Part shown: positions 62,001-64,000 of the stretch, piece after piece | Layout: each line of letters begins with the position of its first letter | Position numbering within the stretch: position 1 is the first letter of the stretch | DNA from: Bacillus sp. ISL-37 | GTDB taxonomy: Bacteria > Bacillota > Bacilli > Bacillales > Cytobacillaceae | Direction: 5' to 3' | Length of the DNA stretch: 64,000 nt | Assembly: GCF_018613315.1 (NCBI RefSeq) | Contig: NZ_JAGGQL010000032.1 | Span: 62,001-126,000, forward strand | Notes under the pieces: generated by a model | Databases searched by the model: none | Told to the model about the DNA's origin: nothing | Seen by the model: only the letters and a program-made list of their open reading frames with translations | Program-made: the position numbers and the translations under genes

Positions 62001-62095
62001 TTATCAACCACATTTTTGAATATATCGGCGGATTTTTTATTTTATCGACCACTTTTCCGAATATATCGACCACATTTACAGATATATCGCCCAAG
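62001..62095. repeat. 21-bp tandem repeat array F
   Basis: About five copies of ATCRACCAC (one ATCGGCGGA, one ATCGCCCAA) starting near 62003, 62024, 62044, 62065 and 62086, so three steps of 21 and one of 20. It lies between the convergent chrA and iadA genes. Confidence 0.8.
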
Positions 62096-62119
62096 TGGAT
62101 CATACGCACGTACATTGAG

Positions 62120-62158
62120 TAAAAAGAACCTTGACCACTCACGGTCAAGGTTCTTCAA
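62120..62158 (-). terminator. hairpin behind iadA
   Basis: AACCTTGACC (62128-62137) / GGTCAAGGTT (62143-62152) is a perfect 10-base stem with loop ACTCA region; on the minus strand it is followed by CTTTTT. Confidence 0.8.
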
Positions 62159-62159
62159 A

Positions 62160-63329
62160 TCATTCAAATGTCCCGCTCACCAGCAGAACTCGATTTTCCA
62201 CCATAACCTTGCCCATGGCGATGACGGTATCAATGTCAAAATTATCGTCTAGTAGGACTATATCCGCATCATGTCCAGCCTCAATCCGGCCTTTTTGTTT
62301 CAGCTTCAGGATTGCGGCAGGGTTTGCGGTAATCACACGGATTGCCGTTTCAAGGGGAATTCCCTCATTTAAAACAGCATCCTTAACCGCTTCGTACAAA
62401 GAGGAAACCTGTCCGATCTGCAGGCCGATCAATTCACCATTTTTATCGAAATCAGGCAGGCTTGCCTGTCCGTCGGATGTGAAGGTAATCTGGCCGATAT
62501 CCACTCCCGCTTCAAGCATACGTTTCAGGGCGACACTGCACTTCACTTCGCCTTCCTCCAGGAACTTCGGTATGGAACTGGTTGTGAAATCAATCCAGCC
62601 GCCCTTTTTCGCATATTCAATCCCGGCTTCGAACAGATGCGGATTGCGGTTCATATGCGTCGGGTAAAATTGCCTGATTGGGATATCGGTATTTTCAATT
62701 ACCTGTTCAATCACCTTCAAGTGGTCGTGACTATCGCCAACATGTACATTGACGATGCCGCTCTTACCAGAAAGCATCCCGCCAATCCTTGCTGCCGAAG
62801 CAATTTTGGCCAATTCCTCAGCAGTTGGCTGTGAGGAACGATGGTCGGCAATCGCGATTTCACCTGCCCCGATGATTTTATCGATTAAAATGATATCATC
62901 CTCAATTTTACCGGTAAGCGTTTTGACCGGGACCTGATAGGAGCCTGTCTGAACATAGGTGGTAATCCCTTCTTCCTCTAGCGCGCGCGCCTTGGCAATC
63001 AGGCTTGGCATCGTCCGCGTCGTCCCGTCCGTGCCCAAAACACCGACAAGCGTCGTTATACCGGCCGTCGTCGCCTGTGTTAGCTGTATTTCTGGCGTTC
63101 TTGTGCGGAAACCTCCCTCCCCTCCTCCGCCAATCAAATGGACATGGGAATCGATAAATCCTGGTACGACCTTCTTCCCTGTCGCATCAATGACCTTCAT
63201 TTCAACGAATTGTTCAGGAACTTCAATTTCATTTTCGATAAATCCGATTTTACGATCAATAAGCAATATATCTTTTTTACCCAGGTAATCTGGTGCGTAA
63301 ATGTCTCCATTCTTGATTAACGTCAGCAC
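62160..63329 (-). CDS. iadA: isoaspartyl dipeptidase (beta-aspartyl peptidase)
   Basis: 389 residues, the normal length for IadA. Amidohydrolase motifs: GFIDSHVHLIGGGGEGG (metal histidines, near 65-80), LVGVLGTDG, IADHRSSQPT, NVHVGDSHDHL and FTSDGQASLPDF (catalytic Asp). Cleaves isoaspartyl dipeptides from damaged proteins. Start GTG 63329 is chosen as AGGAGGGG lies 5 bases upstream; the longer frame would overlap the transporter gene. It follows that gene by 29 bases, so uptake and cleavage of peptides or amino acids may be joined. Confidence 0.94.
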   Translation of the reverse strand: MLTLIKNGDIYAPDYLGKKDILLIDRKIGFIENEIEVPEQFVEMKVIDATGKKVVPGFIDSHVHLIGGGGEGGFRTRTPEIQLTQATTAGITTLVGVLGTDGTTRTMPSLIAKARALEEEGITTYVQTGSYQVPVKTLTGKIEDDIILIDKIIGAGEIAIADHRSSQPTAEELAKIASAARIGGMLSGKSGIVNVHVGDSHDHLKVIEQVIENTDIPIRQFYPTHMNRNPHLFEAGIEYAKKGGWIDFTTSSIPKFLEEGEVKCSVALKRMLEAGVDIGQITFTSDGQASLPDFDKNGELIGLQIGQVSSLYEAVKDAVLNEGIPLETAIRVITANPAAILKLKQKGRIEAGHDADIVLLDDNFDIDTVIAMGKVMVENRVLLVSGTFE

Positions 63330-63358
63330 TATGTCCCCTCCTGCAATCTTTTTGCCCA

Positions 63359-64000
63359 TTATAAACCAATGGATACAGCAATGATAATAAATATGATTGA
63401 TACTGCTACTAACAGAAGCATGAATTTTCCAATGAATTTTGCCCATACTCCCCAGTCAATTCGCGCTGCTCCCAGCGTTCCAATCAATGCAGCTGAAGTC
63501 GGAACGATGATGTTTGTTAAACCATCTCCCAGCTGGAAAGCAAGGACTGCAACCTGACGGGAAACACCGGCGATATCCGCAAGCGGCCCCATTAAAGGCA
63601 TCGTTAATGCTGCCTGGCCCGATCCTGATACGACGAAGAAATTGAAAACGGATTGGAACAAATACATGAACACCGCAGAAACCGATGCCGGCAGATTGCC
63701 AATCGCCTGGCCAGCTCCATACAGCATCGTGTTAAGCACGGATGGTGCAACCGGGCTGTCGCCGCCAAGGATGATGACGATTCCTTTCGCCATGCCGACA
63801 ACAAGGGCGGCTGGCAATAAGTCCTTCGCTCCATTAATGAATCCATCTGCAATATCATTAACCTTCATATTGTTCAATTTAAAAATGACGCCAATAATTC
63901 CGGCCACTAGTCCGATTGTGAAAAACTGTGAAGCGATTTCCGGAATATAATATGCATGCTCAATAACTCCCCAGACAATCCAGGCGATTCCGGCCACAAT
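63359..64000 (-). CDS. YfcC-family transporter, C-terminal part
   Basis: The last 213 residues of a membrane protein that begins beyond the window end. About five membrane segments and family stretches such as GGDSPVAPSVLNTMLYGAG, VSGSGQAALTMPLMGPLADIAGVSRQ and LGDGLTNIIVPTSAALIGTLGAARIDW fit the YfcC/basic amino-acid or dicarboxylate antiporter family. Probably cotranscribed with iadA; substrate unknown. Confidence 0.85.
   Translation of the reverse strand: MVAGIAWIVWGVIEHAYYIPEIASQFFTIGLVAGIIGVIFKLNNMKVNDIADGFINGAKDLLPAALVVGMAKGIVIILGGDSPVAPSVLNTMLYGAGQAIGNLPASVSAVFMYLFQSVFNFFVVSGSGQAALTMPLMGPLADIAGVSRQVAVLAFQLGDGLTNIIVPTSAALIGTLGAARIDWGVWAKFIGKFMLLLVAVSIIFIIIAVSIGL

Noticed and set aside
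1-64000. Prophage, integrative element, rRNA or tRNA genes
   Set aside because: No integrase, phage structural gene, transposase, tRNA cloverleaf or rRNA sequence was recognised; the protein named phage holin family is the chromosomal yvlD.

Overview
The window looks like the chromosome of an aerobic, endospore-forming member of the Bacillaceae. The gene content and order are close to Bacillus subtilis (csbA-uvrB-uvrA, yvlABCD, nagA-nagB-nagR, spo0E-type phosphatase, fapA-type DUF342 gene), and the low-GC codon use, AGGAGG-type ribosome binding sites and frequent TTG/GTG starts fit. The large set of PAS/c-di-GMP proteins suggests a Mesobacillus/Cytobacillus-like environmental species; that genus guess is inference. 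No rRNA, tRNA, phage, insertion sequence or CRISPR array was seen.

Layout: 0-5.1 kb is an amino-sugar recycling locus (MurNAc PTS tail, mupG, murQ, then nagA, nagB and the GntR repressor nagR), with a promoter overlapped by paired NagR-type operators in front of nagA. 5.2-6.4 kb holds a DUF2164 gene and a cell-wall amidase. 6.4-8.5 kb is the yvlABCD envelope-stress operon (minus strand) behind a near-perfect SigW-type promoter. 9.1-14.6 kb is csbA and uvrBA (minus).

14.9-42 kb is the most unusual part: about 27 kb almost entirely of signalling genes. It starts with a cyclic-di-GMP-I (GEMM-I) riboswitch that precedes an operon encoding an RsbV-like STAS protein, an RsbU-like PP2C phosphatase, a 28-residue hydrophobic peptide, a DUF5317 membrane protein and a membrane HD-GYP protein whose C-terminus is an RsbW/RsbT-like ATPase. 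A second module on the minus strand has STAS, DUF342/FapA, RsbW-like ATPase and EAL genes plus a LytTR regulator. Then follow a MHYT-PAS hybrid kinase, a Spo0E-type phosphatase, a LytTR regulator with a PAS-GAF hybrid kinase, a PAS-GGDEF-EAL protein, a PAS-PP2C phosphatase, a Spo0A paralogue that has lost its phospho-aspartate, a PilZ protein, another PAS hybrid kinase and an EAL-HDOD protein. Cyclic-di-GMP turnover, partner switching and phosphorelay control of sporulation-type regulators are thus physically combined. No sigma factor gene is present, so the output is unknown.

42-64 kb is more ordinary: a DNA-binding protein, GNAT and HAD genes, two paralogous secreted subtilases (one with S-layer-homology repeats), a NarL-type two-component system, an orphan pair of Opp/Dpp-type permeases with two small membrane proteins, a multicopper oxidase, a sirohaem-reductase fragment-like protein, a YVTN lipoprotein, a padR-fetA-fetB-chrA operon, and iadA with the end of a YfcC-type transporter.

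Two families of intergenic tandem repeats are scattered through the window: two arrays with an exact 52-bp period that share a sequence frame but have different, self-complementary arms, and four arrays with a 21-bp period. They are not coding and not CRISPR.
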